Below, piece after piece: positions 1 through 6,954 of a stretch of 10,802 nucleotides of DNA. The position numbers and the translations under genes were made by a program. Numbering within the stretch: the first letter of the stretch is position 1; every line of letters starts with the position of its first letter. Location: assembly GCA_040905045.1 (NCBI GenBank), contig JBBDSH010000020.1, forward strand, positions 1 to 10,802, written 5' to 3'. This stretch comes from JBBDSH01 sp040905045 (GTDB lineage: Bacteria > Pseudomonadota > Gammaproteobacteria > Eutrophobiales > Eutrophobiaceae). The notes under the pieces are model-generated. The model was not told where the DNA came from. It did not search any database and saw only the letters and a list, made by a program, of their open reading frames with translations.

Positions 1-121
1 CATGGACTGGAATGAGAACTGGCCCGGCGGGATGATCCTTGACGAGGGCATGTTCCGCGATTTGCTAAGACGCGGTTGCTACGGGCGGGACGACCCGGTG
101 TATCGGAACGGACCGGGCTAA
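1..121 (+). CDS. possible 3' end of an unidentified gene (5' partial)
   Basis: An open frame enters from the left edge and ends at a TAA at 119-121, giving 39 visible codons from an ATG at 2-4. The peptide starts MDWNENWPGGMILDEG and ends YRNGPG. It is rich in Trp, Gly, Asp and Arg and looks like the C-terminal tail of a globular enzyme, but I do not recognise a family. No Shine-Dalgarno site can be judged because the sequence begins one base before the ATG, so the frame most likely continues upstream. It would converge with the GST operon, with an inverted-repeat element lying between the two. It could also be non-coding. Confidence 0.35.
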   Translation, partial: MDWNENWPGGMILDEGMFRDLLRRGCYGRDDPVYRNGPG

Positions 122-183
122 GCCGGCTGTTGCCGAATTCCAGTACCGTTGCTGTTGAAGTATGGAGAATAAGAGATTGGCCC

Positions 184-285
184 GGATACAGGGCAGGGTC
201 ATGGTGTTTCCGCTCCCCTCGCCATCCCTGGCTCGGTCCCGGTGTCGAGGTACTGGCTCCAACACCATAACCCCGCCCTGTATCC
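184..285. repeat. ~100-bp inverted-repeat element (stem-loop intergenic repeat)
   Basis: Arms of 25 bases at 184-208 and 261-285 are complementary at 23 of 25 positions, and each outer end reads GGATAC / GTATCC. The 52-base interior contains a small hairpin, GCCA-TCCC-TGGC. Its size, GTATCC ends and inner hairpin resemble the element at 6955-7060, so the two are probably members of one dispersed family. It lies between the putative gene ending at 121 and the convergent GST operon ending at 325, where the folded RNA could terminate or protect transcripts from either side. No transposase is present, so any mobility would be in trans. Confidence 0.7.
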
Positions 286-324
286 AAATCGGATTGTAAC
301 TGAACTGGAATTCGGAACACGTAT

Positions 325-1242
325 TTAGTTTGGTGTTACCCGATAACCCAGGCGAGGAAAATGCACCACCACTTCGCCGACTGTGTCGTTGTGATGGCGT
401 ACCGCCACCTCCAGGGCATTGGCCACCACCAGTTCGCCGGTGACCGCGCCGCGCCGGGCATCGTCCGGTTCCACGGTAACGATTTGTCCACCCTTCAGTT
501 TCTGTGCGTCGTCCGGATCGACGTCTACTTTGGTAACGGGCTCGACATCCTTTGCAACGGCGTGGGCCGCAGCCGCATCGATCGGGTTGCGTGTGCCTTC
601 ACCGATGGCTGCGACACGTTCCTCCCAGGCCGGCAGATGCGTGAATGCCGCAAGCAGATCGTTGACCTCGGGTATACCAGCACGGGTGAACCAGGGCACG
701 CTGAAGGCGTGGATATCGGCCAGGGAAGGCGACGACCCGGCCAGGAAGTTGCGGCCATCGGCCAGCTGTACATTAAGCAGAGCGGCATGGGCGCGCAGCT
801 GTGCACGGGTGTAGTCCACATCCGCGCTGACCGCATCGAAGTCGATATCGGAAAACAGCGCCTTGCGATCGGCGAGGAACTCCTCCGGCCAGTCCCGGCT
901 TTGCGTGGCAATGACCAGATGAAGTCCGCAGCGGAAAAACGCATCGGACCATTTCACCAGCGCCTGAAACAGGCCGGAATTGCCGTCCGGGAAGAGGGCG
1001 GGTTGCGGGTAACGCCGTTCCAGCTCCACGGCAATGCGCTGGTTGTCCACGTAAACATCCGCTCCCAACTGCAGAACCGGGGTGCCGCGATAGCCGCCGG
1101 TGAGGACGGTGAGATCCGGTTTCGGCATGATCATCGGTGTTTCCACCGAGTCCCATTCCAGTTGTTTCAGTCCCAGCATGCGCAGGCATTTCTGCGTAAA
1201 GGGCGAGGCGTCGTAATGATGCAGAATCGGTCGAGGGGTCAT
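325..1242 (-). CDS. glutathione S-transferase family protein with C-terminal extension (paralogue 2)
   Basis: This is a 305-residue cytosolic protein predicted to bind glutathione and conjugate it to, or reduce, an electrophilic substrate. Residues 5-85 form the thioredoxin-like N-domain. Ser13 in the ASPF motif sits where the catalytic Ser/Cys/Tyr is expected, Pro55 in GTPVL is the cis-proline that contacts glutathione, and the DNQRIA segment occupies the usual glutathione gamma-glutamyl site. Residues ~100-230 are the helical C-domain. Residues ~239-305 form an extra beta-rich segment ending VHFPRLGYRVTP, which ordinary GSTs of 200-240 residues lack. About 70% of the first 83 aligned residues match the product of 1964-2878 by hand count, so it is a tandem-duplication paralogue. 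The ATG is preceded by AAGGAG nine bases upstream, and that site overlaps the stop of the preceding gene eight bases away. It is last in a three-gene operon. The substrate is unknown. Confidence 0.9.
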   Translation of the reverse strand: MTPRPILHHYDASPFTQKCLRMLGLKQLEWDSVETPMIMPKPDLTVLTGGYRGTPVLQLGADVYVDNQRIAVELERRYPQPALFPDGNSGLFQALVKWSDAFFRCGLHLVIATQSRDWPEEFLADRKALFSDIDFDAVSADVDYTRAQLRAHAALLNVQLADGRNFLAGSSPSLADIHAFSVPWFTRAGIPEVNDLLAAFTHLPAWEERVAAIGEGTRNPIDAAAAHAVAKDVEPVTKVDVDPDDAQKLKGGQIVTVEPDDARRGAVTGELVVANALEVAVRHHNDTVGEVVVHFPRLGYRVTPN

Positions 1243-1250
1243 GAGTTTGT

Positions 1251-1967
1251 TTACTCCTTGATCTCGTTGGCGCTACGCGTCAGTTGTTCGGCTCGTTCGC
1301 GCGTCTGATTGTGTAACACGTTCCGGTAACTGTCCCGATCCACTTTCACCGCCAGGCCCATTTCCCGCGCCCGCTGCACGGCGGGGCGCGCAGCCATGCG
1401 ATCGAACCAGGCCTTTACGGCGGGCAGATCGGCCAGATCCTGGCCCTGCCATTCATGATGATAGACCCACGGCCAGCAGGCCATGTCGACGATGCTGTAG
1501 TCATCCAGGAGCCAGTCACGGTTCTGCAGTCGTGTTTCCAGCACGCCGTAGAGCCGATCCATTTCATTGGTAAAACGCTCCTCGGCGTGGCCGTCCCGGG
1601 CTTCACTGAACTTACGGAAATAGTGTGCCTGTCCGGCCATGGGACCCAGATGCGAGGTCTGCCAGAACAGCCAGGGAAGGGACTCGTAATAGTCATTGGT
1701 ATCCGGTGCCGGGAAAAAGCGCCGGCTGCGTGCCGCCAGATACAGCAGAATGGCCCCGGATTCAAACAATCTGACGGGGCTGCCGTCGGCATCATGATCG
1801 ATCAGGGCCGGAATCTTGTTGTTGGGATTGAGGGCGCTGTAATCAGGATGAAACTGATCGCCCGCCGTGATATCGACGGCGGTTACCCGGTAGGGCAGTT
1901 CGCACTCCTCCAGCATGATGGCGATCTTGATGCCGTTGGGAGAGGGAAAAAAGAACAGCTCCATCAT
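1251..1967 (-). CDS. yfcG-like: YfcG-like glutathione S-transferase / disulfide-bond oxidoreductase (Nu class)
   Basis: This 238-residue protein matches the E. coli YfcG pattern over its full length: PSPNG near residues 8-12 (TPNG in YfcG), NPNNKIPALID around 48-58, FESGAILLYLA, LFWQ...GPM, and YSIVDMACWPWV. YfcG-type enzymes bind glutathione or GSSG without a protein cysteine and reduce disulfides. The Thr9/Asn11 pair of YfcG corresponds to Ser9 and Asn11 here, a conservative change. The ATG overlaps the stop of the upstream gene as ATGA, so translation is probably coupled; a second ATG follows directly and could be used instead. A short C-terminal tail (about 20 residues, Arg/Glu-rich) extends past the core. 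Sitting between two unusual GST paralogues, it may recycle glutathione adducts or GSSG made by them (inference). Confidence 0.92.
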   Translation of the reverse strand: MMELFFFPSPNGIKIAIMLEECELPYRVTAVDITAGDQFHPDYSALNPNNKIPALIDHDADGSPVRLFESGAILLYLAARSRRFFPAPDTNDYYESLPWLFWQTSHLGPMAGQAHYFRKFSEARDGHAEERFTNEMDRLYGVLETRLQNRDWLLDDYSIVDMACWPWVYHHEWQGQDLADLPAVKAWFDRMAARPAVQRAREMGLAVKVDRDSYRNVLHNQTRERAEQLTRSANEIKE

Positions 1968-2878
1968 ACCGGCGTCACACTGTAGCCGGCCCGGGGGAAG
2001 TGCACGTTGACATTGCCGGCCCTGGGGTCATCCCTGTTGATGCTGATGTCCCGGCGGTTGAGGGTAATGAGCCGGCCGGTGACCGGCACCTTGCCGTAAT
2101 CCATGGGGGTAACGTTCACTTCCATCCCGGCCTCCAGGGGTTGCGGATCGTCCTCGGCAATACCTTCGCCGGGCCCGGCCTCGCTGTCCCGGGCAACGGC
2201 CAGGGCCTCTTCCGCCGTCATGGCATCGCGTCTGCCGTGACCGAACTCCGCCACGCGATCCGCCCAGGCGTTAAGATGTTTGAAAGGCGCGAAATATTCC
2301 GCCGCAGGGGGGACGTTATTGCGGCACATCCAGATAACAAAGTAGGCGCAGATATCGCCCCAGCCGGGTGCGTCACTGAACAGATAACGGCGGCCGTCCG
2401 CCAGTTGATCCTCGATCAGAGCGGCGTTGGCCAGCAACTGGCTATAAAGATGGGGGATCTGCTCCGGCAGGGTTTCGAAGTCCATGAAATTGAAGAATTG
2501 CTTGCGGTCCTTGAGGACGGCCTCGGGGATTTCCTCATTGACGCCCATGGACAATCCCGCGCCCGGCTCGAAGAAGGCCTTGTCGCTCCAGCAGGCCAGC
2601 GCCGTGCTCATGCCCGGATTGCCGTCCGCGAACAGGCTCGGCTGCGGATGCCGTTGTTCCAGCTCCCGAGCGATGCGGCCGGTGTCGCAGTAGACTTCGG
2701 CGCCGACCTGCAGCACAGGCGTCTTGCGATAACCGCCGGTGAGGGCGGTGAGATCGGGTTTCGGCATGATCATGGGGATCTCCACCGAATGCCAGGTCAG
2801 GTCTTTTAACCCCATGATTAGCCTTATTTTTTCCGCGAAAGGTGAAAGGTCGAAATGGTGCAGAATCAGATCGCTCAT
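1964..2878 (-). CDS. glutathione S-transferase family protein with C-terminal extension (paralogue 1)
   Basis: First gene of the leftward GST operon; 304 residues from the chosen ATG at 2876-2878. The frame stays open to an ATG at 2951-2953. I rejected that start because the first 25 residues have no counterpart in the paralogue and would lie inside the promoter region, whereas MSDLILHHFD aligns with the paralogue's N-terminus. The Shine-Dalgarno sequence before the chosen ATG is weak. The N-domain has Ser12 in LSPF, cis-Pro54 in KTPVL and CDTGRIARELE. A helical C-domain follows, then residues ~239-304 form the extra domain, with VTGRLITLNRRDISI and VHFPRAGYSVTP, also seen in the protein at 325-1242. 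The predicted role is glutathione conjugation or glutathione-dependent reduction or lyase chemistry on an intermediate of the divergent pathway. The exact reaction cannot be read from sequence. Confidence 0.9.
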   Translation of the reverse strand: MSDLILHHFDLSPFAEKIRLIMGLKDLTWHSVEIPMIMPKPDLTALTGGYRKTPVLQVGAEVYCDTGRIARELEQRHPQPSLFADGNPGMSTALACWSDKAFFEPGAGLSMGVNEEIPEAVLKDRKQFFNFMDFETLPEQIPHLYSQLLANAALIEDQLADGRRYLFSDAPGWGDICAYFVIWMCRNNVPPAAEYFAPFKHLNAWADRVAEFGHGRRDAMTAEEALAVARDSEAGPGEGIAEDDPQPLEAGMEVNVTPMDYGKVPVTGRLITLNRRDISINRDDPRAGNVNVHFPRAGYSVTPV

Positions 2879-2902
2879 AGTGGGGCCCAAGTGTCGGCGA
2901 AT

Positions 2903-2926
2903 TGGTACTTTACCAGTGAAATGGTA
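2903..2926. promoter_or_regulatory. alternating TGGTA/TACCA half-sites, candidate operator
   Basis: Three related pentamers lie in a row: TGGTA (2903-2907), TACCA (2911-2915) and TGGTA (2922-2926). They make two overlapping dyads with spacers of 3 and 6 bases. The site lies between the GST operon start and the main palindrome, where a repressor of the leftward operon could bind. This is a short pattern and may be chance. Confidence 0.3.
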
Positions 2927-2937
2927 GCGATTGCCGC

Positions 2938-2971
2938 GCAAAAAAACAATCAAGTCTGATTGTTTTTTTGC
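2938..2971. promoter_or_regulatory. perfect 15-bp-arm palindrome in the divergent promoter, candidate operator
   Basis: The left arm 2938-2952 (GCAAAAAAACAATCA) and the right arm 2957-2971 are exact reverse complements around the loop AGTC. The right arm contains the -35 box of the rightward promoter (2960-2965), so a bound protein would occlude it. Because the site lies between divergent genes, it is more likely a shared operator than a terminator. The core is CAATCA-N4-TGATTG. I do not recognise the cognate regulator, and none is encoded in this window. Confidence 0.6.
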
Positions 2972-2988
2972 CTGCGGGGGCCTATAAT
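2960..2988 (+). promoter_or_regulatory. sigma70-type promoter of the rightward operon
   Basis: TTGTTT (2960-2965) and a perfect TATAAT (2983-2988) are separated by 17 bases, the optimal spacing. Transcription would start near 2994-2996, giving a leader of about 36 bases before the Rieske gene at 3031. The -35 matches consensus only in TTG, so the promoter may depend on regulation through the overlapping palindrome. Confidence 0.65.
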
Positions 2989-2998
2989 TGACGCATAA

Positions 2999-3012
2999 GT
3001 TGAACGTCCAAC
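2999..3012. promoter_or_regulatory. 14-bp imperfect palindrome downstream of the predicted start, candidate operator
   Basis: GTTGAACGTCCAAC pairs at 6 of 7 dyad positions around a central ACGT. It begins a few bases after the predicted transcription start of the rightward operon and before its Shine-Dalgarno site, a typical place for a repressor roadblock such as a TetR-type site. Assignment to a regulator family is speculative. Confidence 0.4.
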
Positions 3013-3015
3013 ATC

Positions 3016-3022
3016 AGGAAGG
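3016..3022 (+). promoter_or_regulatory. Shine-Dalgarno site deciding the start of the first Rieske gene
   Basis: AGGAAGG lies 8 bases before the ATG at 3031-3033. An in-frame GTG at 3022-3024 overlaps this site and so cannot be the start that uses it. The ATG is therefore chosen. Confidence 0.75.
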
Positions 3023-3030
3023 TGATCATC

Positions 3031-4272
3031 ATGAGCAGTGTCTCCGGTTCGATTCACGATGTATTTGTAGAAAAATTGAAACAGGGCACCGCCTACGAGC
3101 GTGAACGCGATGCGCCTCCCGAAGGCTTCCCGCAGTTGCCGCTTATCCCGGGGGCCCGCTACACGGATCCCGAATTCCTGGAACTGGAAAGAACGAATCT
3201 GTGGCGCAAGTCATGGCTCTATGCCTGCCATATGGATCAGATACCGGAACCCGGCAGTTTTTTCCTGTGGAAAAAGACCGGTAACCCCATCCTCATTGTT
3301 CGCGGCAAGGACGACCAGGTCCGCGCTTTCTACAATACCTGCCGGCATCGCGGCGGCCCTCTGGCGAGAGAGGAATGCGGTAAATTCGGCGGCCGTATGG
3401 TCTGCGGCTATCATGGCTGGACCTACGATCTGGAGGGCAACCTGGTGGCCCTGCGCGACAAGCGCGACTTCCCGGATTTCGATATGAGTTGCTATGGACT
3501 GGTGCCGGTGCATTGTGATCGCATCGGCAACTGGATCTTCGTCAATCAGGATCCGGAAGCGGAACCCCTGCAGCAGCACATGCATCCCATCCCGACATTG
3601 ATCGATGAATTCCGCCCGGATTTGATCCGGCATATCGATTCCCGTACCTATGACGTGGAGTGCAACATCAAGATCATGATGGATGCCTTTCTGGAGAGCT
3701 ATCACCTTCCTTCGATTCATCAGAGTACCGTGGACCGGTTTCTTGAGCACCGTGGTACAAAAATCGTGCTCTGGCCCCAGGGGCATTCCTGCATGGTAAC
3801 TCCGAACAAGCGCGATGACTGGGTCGATCCGGGTACTGTCGGCATGCCCGAGATCCCCAACGTGACGGAGTTTCCCGCCAAGAACAACGTTTCCTACAAT
3901 TTTTACCCGAACCTGGTCTCGCCCATGGCGCCCACGGGCATGCCCTTCCTGACCTTCTGGCCCACGGGACCGCGTACCATGCAGATCGATTGCCACTGGT
4001 TTGCGCCGGCGCCCCGTACGGAAGAGACGGATGCCATGTGGGAGACCCGGATCACCAATTTTGAACGCATCCTGGAGGAAGACACCCAGTTTGCGCCGAT
4101 GATCCAGGAGTCGGTGGAATCGGACGGTTTCAAGGGGATTTCACTGAATTATCAGGAACGTCGCATCTATCATTGGCACGAGGAACTGGACCGGCGTATC
4201 GGCATCGACAACATTCCGGAACACCTGCGGGTCAAACCCATGCTTGAGCCTTATATCGAGACGGGTGAGTGA
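3031..4272 (+). CDS. Rieske non-heme iron oxygenase, alpha subunit
   Basis: This is a 413-residue oxygenase component that would use O2 and electrons from a partner reductase/ferredoxin to hydroxylate, dihydroxylate or demethylate an organic substrate in the cytoplasm. The Rieske domain (about residues 40-165) carries Cys104-x-His106 and Cys125-x2-His128, the 2Fe-2S ligands, spaced by 18 residues. The catalytic domain has Asp218, which would pass electrons between subunits, and the mononuclear iron ligands His225 and His230 in YHLPSIH, with Asp351 in EEDTQFAP as the likely third ligand. The length is normal for the family. It opens the rightward operon behind a clear promoter and Shine-Dalgarno site, and its stop overlaps the next GTG start by four bases (GTGA), implying translational coupling. 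No beta subunit, ferredoxin or reductase is encoded nearby. The substrate cannot be named from sequence. Confidence 0.93.
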   Translation: MSSVSGSIHDVFVEKLKQGTAYERERDAPPEGFPQLPLIPGARYTDPEFLELERTNLWRKSWLYACHMDQIPEPGSFFLWKKTGNPILIVRGKDDQVRAFYNTCRHRGGPLAREECGKFGGRMVCGYHGWTYDLEGNLVALRDKRDFPDFDMSCYGLVPVHCDRIGNWIFVNQDPEAEPLQQHMHPIPTLIDEFRPDLIRHIDSRTYDVECNIKIMMDAFLESYHLPSIHQSTVDRFLEHRGTKIVLWPQGHSCMVTPNKRDDWVDPGTVGMPEIPNVTEFPAKNNVSYNFYPNLVSPMAPTGMPFLTFWPTGPRTMQIDCHWFAPAPRTEETDAMWETRITNFERILEEDTQFAPMIQESVESDGFKGISLNYQERRIYHWHEELDRRIGIDNIPEHLRVKPMLEPYIETGE

Positions 4273-5717
4273 GTACGAGCGGTGACATCGGTATCCTTGC
4301 CATCGGCGGTTACACTCCTGCCTGGCGCATCCGGCGGGAAACCATCGCCGCCGCCATGGACTGGGCCGTGCCCGCCCTCAAGGGCATGGCGAAAGGCGAT
4401 CGCTCCGTGGCCAACTGGGATGAAGACGCGGTTACCATGGCCGTGGAGGCCGGCCGCCGTTGTCTTGAAGGTCGGGAGCGCAGTACCGTGACCGGTGTTT
4501 CCCTGGCCGGTACTACCCTGCCGTTTGCCGATCGCAGCAACAGCGGCATCCTGGCCGATGCCCTGAACCTGGATGAACATATTCGTACCGAAGATACGGG
4601 CGGCAGCCGGCGTGCGGCAACGTCCGCCCTGCAACGCCTGTTGCGCCAGCCTGAAAATGAAGGCAGCACGTTGTTGACTGCGTCCGACTGCCGCGAAACG
4701 CAACCCGGCAGTGTCCAGGAAATGCAGTACGGTCACGGCGCCGCCGCCGTATTAATTGGTGCCGGCAATGTCCTGGCCCGTTGTCTGGGAAGTGCCTCCA
4801 TCCACCGGGATCTGGTTGATCAGTACCGCGCCCACGAGGTGGATTACGACTATGCGCTGGAGCAGCGATGGGTACAGGAGGAAGGTTACCTGAAGGTTGT
4901 ACCCGCCGCTGTCGAGACTGCCCTGGAAAACGCGGAGATTGGCGTCGAGGCCGTCCATCATCTGATCATCCCGGCCCCTGCCGCCGTGGCAACGAAACTG
5001 GCAGCGAAGATGAACATGCCCGATGTCGTCATTGCCGATTCTCTGGCCGGGCAGGTGGGCGATGCCGGTGCAGCGCAACCCCTGTTGATGTTGGCAATGA
5101 CATTGGCCAATGCCGAACCCGGGCAGACGATATTGCTGGTTGGGTTTGGTCAGGGTGCCGATGCCTGCGTATTGCAGACTACGGAAGCCGTATCGGACTG
5201 TAATCATGACGTGGTTACTCCCGGCCGCCGCCTCGACAACTATGTCCGCTTTCTGGCGCTGCGCCGTCAACTCAACCCGGATTTCGGCATCCGGGCGGAA
5301 CGGGACAACCGCACCGCCCTGTCCACTTATTACCGCAAGCGTCGCGATATCACCGGGTTTGTCGGCGGCCGCTGCGGCAAGTGCAACACACTGCAATTCC
5401 CCCGCAGTAACACCTGTATCCATTGCCGGGAAATGCAGACCCAGGAATCCGAATCCCTGGCGGAACTGAGTGGAACGGTGAAAAGCTTCACCGAGGACTG
5501 GCTTGCCTATACCCCTTCACCACCGCTGGTCTACGGCAATGTCACTTTTCCGGACGGCGCCAACGTGCTCATGGAATTCACCGACACAGTGCCCGGCGAG
5601 GTAGAAGTAGGTGCGGAAGTGCGTATGATGTTCCGTATCAAGGATTTCGATGACCACCGCAATTTCCGCCGTTATTTCTGGAAATCCGTGTTAACGGGGG
5701 AGGCGAAGCATGGCTAG
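4269..5717 (+). CDS. HMG-CoA synthase/KAS III-like protein fused to DUF35, catalytic residues replaced
   Basis: This 482-residue protein starts at a GTG overlapping the Rieske stop. Residues 1-~330 have the thiolase fold of HMG-CoA synthase/KAS III proteins (opening ILAIGGYTPAWRI, later YGHGAAAVLIG and GFGQGADA). Aligned by eye to bacterial HMG-CoA synthase (MvaS), the catalytic Glu falls at Thr83 (GTTL for TES), the nucleophilic Cys at Arg114 (GGSRRAATSAL) and the HxP histidine at Pro235 (PAP). The domain is therefore probably not an acyl-transferring synthase. Residues ~362-478 are a DUF35 domain: a zinc ribbon with Cys369, Cys372, Cys383 and Cys386, then an OB-fold that typically binds acyl-CoA. 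DUF35 proteins escort thiolases (ChsH2 with Ltp2; the archaeal thiolase/HMGCS/DUF35 complex). The next gene, overlapping by eight bases, is such a thiolase, so I infer a structural or CoA-channelling partner. Confidence 0.85.
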   Translation: MSTSGDIGILAIGGYTPAWRIRRETIAAAMDWAVPALKGMAKGDRSVANWDEDAVTMAVEAGRRCLEGRERSTVTGVSLAGTTLPFADRSNSGILADALNLDEHIRTEDTGGSRRAATSALQRLLRQPENEGSTLLTASDCRETQPGSVQEMQYGHGAAAVLIGAGNVLARCLGSASIHRDLVDQYRAHEVDYDYALEQRWVQEEGYLKVVPAAVETALENAEIGVEAVHHLIIPAPAAVATKLAAKMNMPDVVIADSLAGQVGDAGAAQPLLMLAMTLANAEPGQTILLVGFGQGADACVLQTTEAVSDCNHDVVTPGRRLDNYVRFLALRRQLNPDFGIRAERDNRTALSTYYRKRRDITGFVGGRCGKCNTLQFPRSNTCIHCREMQTQESESLAELSGTVKSFTEDWLAYTPSPPLVYGNVTFPDGANVLMEFTDTVPGEVEVGAEVRMMFRIKDFDDHRNFRRYFWKSVLTGEAKHG

Positions 5718-6912
5718 GGGCATCGCCGATCAAGTGGCCATTATCGGCATGGGCTGTTCCCGCTTCGGCGAGCGTTGGGATTGCGGCCCGGATGATCTTA
5801 TCGTCGAGGCGTTCCTGGAAGCGGAACAGGATGCCGGCATCGATCGTGATGAGATCGAAGCGGCCTGGCTCGGCGTGTTCTATCAGGAACAAAGTACCGG
5901 TAAATCCGGACTGCCGTTAAGCATGGCTCTTCGCCTTCCCAATACTGCTGTTACGCGAGTGGAGAATCTTTGTGCCACCGGCACCGAAGCGTTGCGCGGC
6001 GCCGTCTATGCCGTGGCCGCCGGCGCCTGTGACATTGCCCTGGCCTGCGGTGTGGAGAAGCTCAAGGACACCGGTTATGCGGGTCTGCCGGAACGCACCA
6101 AGGGGACATTCGAGGATCTGTGGCAGGTGAGCAATACGCCGCCGGGGTCCTTCGCCCAGCTGGCCAGCGCCTACGCGGCACGGCACAAGCGGCCCATGGA
6201 GGAAATCAAACGTGCCATGGCGCATATTTCCGTAAAAAGCCACGCCAACGGCAGCAAGAACCCCAAGGCGCATCTGCGCAGGGAAATCACCGAGGAACAG
6301 GTATTGAACGCGCCCATGGTGGCCTACCCGCTGGGCCTGTACGACTGTTGCGGCGTCAGCGACGGCGCCGCCTGCGCCATTGTCACCTCGGTGGAAAAGG
6401 CGCGGGCCATGGGACTGAAGGACATGGTGGTGGTCAAGGCCATGCAACTTGCACCCAGTAACGGTTATGAAATGTGCAGCAGCGACTGGGACGGCAGCTA
6501 CACGCCGACCACGCGCATTGCCGCGGAACGGGCCTACCGGGAAGCCGGTATTCGCAATCCACGTGAAGAACTGGATCTTCTGGAAGTTCATGACTGTTTT
6601 TCGGTGACCGAACTGGTGCTCATGGAAGATCTGTTGTTGTCGGAGGAGGGCCGCGCCGTGGAGGACGTTCTGGATGGTGTTTACGACGCAGACGGTGATC
6701 TGCCGTGCCAGATCGACGGTGGTCTCAAATGTTTCGGTCATCCGGTGGGTGCCAGTGGTTTGCGTATGACCTATGAAATCTATCAGCAATTGCTCGGCCG
6801 GGCAGGGCCGCGCCAGTTACATAACCCGACACTGGGCCTGACCCATAATCTTGGGGGATTGCCCATGCGTAATGTGGCCAGTGTATCCGTCTTCGGATTG
6901 AAGGCGGCCTGA
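5710..6912 (+). CDS. SCP2-type thiolase (thiolase-family CoA enzyme)
   Basis: A 400-residue thiolase of the SCPx/archaeal type without a sterol-carrier domain. Key residues are Cys88 in NLCATGTEAL (acyl-accepting nucleophile), His294 in the HDCF motif, and His344 in GHPVGASG. The C-terminal HNLGG stretch replaces the usual Cys-containing loop of degradative thiolases, as is common in SCP2-type members. With Cys88 present, it should form or cleave a C-C bond in a 3-oxoacyl-CoA, unlike Ltp2-type aldolases that lack this Cys. The gene starts inside the 3' end of the HMGCS-DUF35 gene (eight-base overlap, purine-rich GGGGGAGG upstream), so the two products are made together and probably form a complex. 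A precedent in a Rieske-oxygenase pathway is the SCPx-like DitF of diterpenoid degradation (from memory). The actual acyl-CoA substrate is unknown. Confidence 0.92.
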   Translation: MARGIADQVAIIGMGCSRFGERWDCGPDDLIVEAFLEAEQDAGIDRDEIEAAWLGVFYQEQSTGKSGLPLSMALRLPNTAVTRVENLCATGTEALRGAVYAVAAGACDIALACGVEKLKDTGYAGLPERTKGTFEDLWQVSNTPPGSFAQLASAYAARHKRPMEEIKRAMAHISVKSHANGSKNPKAHLRREITEEQVLNAPMVAYPLGLYDCCGVSDGAACAIVTSVEKARAMGLKDMVVVKAMQLAPSNGYEMCSSDWDGSYTPTTRIAAERAYREAGIRNPREELDLLEVHDCFSVTELVLMEDLLLSEEGRAVEDVLDGVYDADGDLPCQIDGGLKCFGHPVGASGLRMTYEIYQQLLGRAGPRQLHNPTLGLTHNLGGLPMRNVASVSVFGLKAA

Positions 6913-6954
6913 GAGCCGATAATGAGTAAAGGCCATTTTTATTAATGAGACTGG

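Noticed and set aside
65..270. Two short open frames on both strands at the left edge
   Set aside because: Both overlap the inverted-repeat element and have low-complexity peptides without family features.
361..1308. Long plus-strand open frame antisense to the first GST gene
   Set aside because: Its peptide has no family features and it mirrors the high-GC third positions of a well-conserved GST on the other strand. It is a shadow frame.
2000..2809. Plus-strand open frame of 269 codons antisense to the other long GST
   Set aside because: No recognisable domain, and it lies entirely within a convincing GST coding sequence on the minus strand.
2879..2953. 25-codon N-terminal extension of the first GST from an upstream ATG
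   Set aside because: It would place the start inside the promoter palindrome, and the extra residues have no counterpart in the paralogue.
2947..2962. Possible FNR/CRP-type box in the same palindrome
   Set aside because: FNR sites read TTGAT-N4-ATCAA. Here the half-sites are in the opposite order (ATCA-N4-TGAT), so the match is not valid.
2938..2971. Palindrome with T-run considered as a rho-independent terminator
   Set aside because: It lies between divergent genes with no transcript arriving from either side, its T-run is inside the stem, and the stem is AT-rich.
3211..3996. Minus-strand open frame antisense to the first Rieske gene
   Set aside because: No domain signal, while the plus strand encodes intact Rieske and iron-site motifs.
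4752..5423. Minus-strand open frame antisense to the HMGCS-DUF35 gene
   Set aside because: Composition rich in His, Gln and Gly, typical of an antisense shadow. No homology is recognised.
5917..6789. Minus-strand open frame antisense to the thiolase
   Set aside because: Shadow frame; thiolase catalytic motifs are intact on the plus strand.
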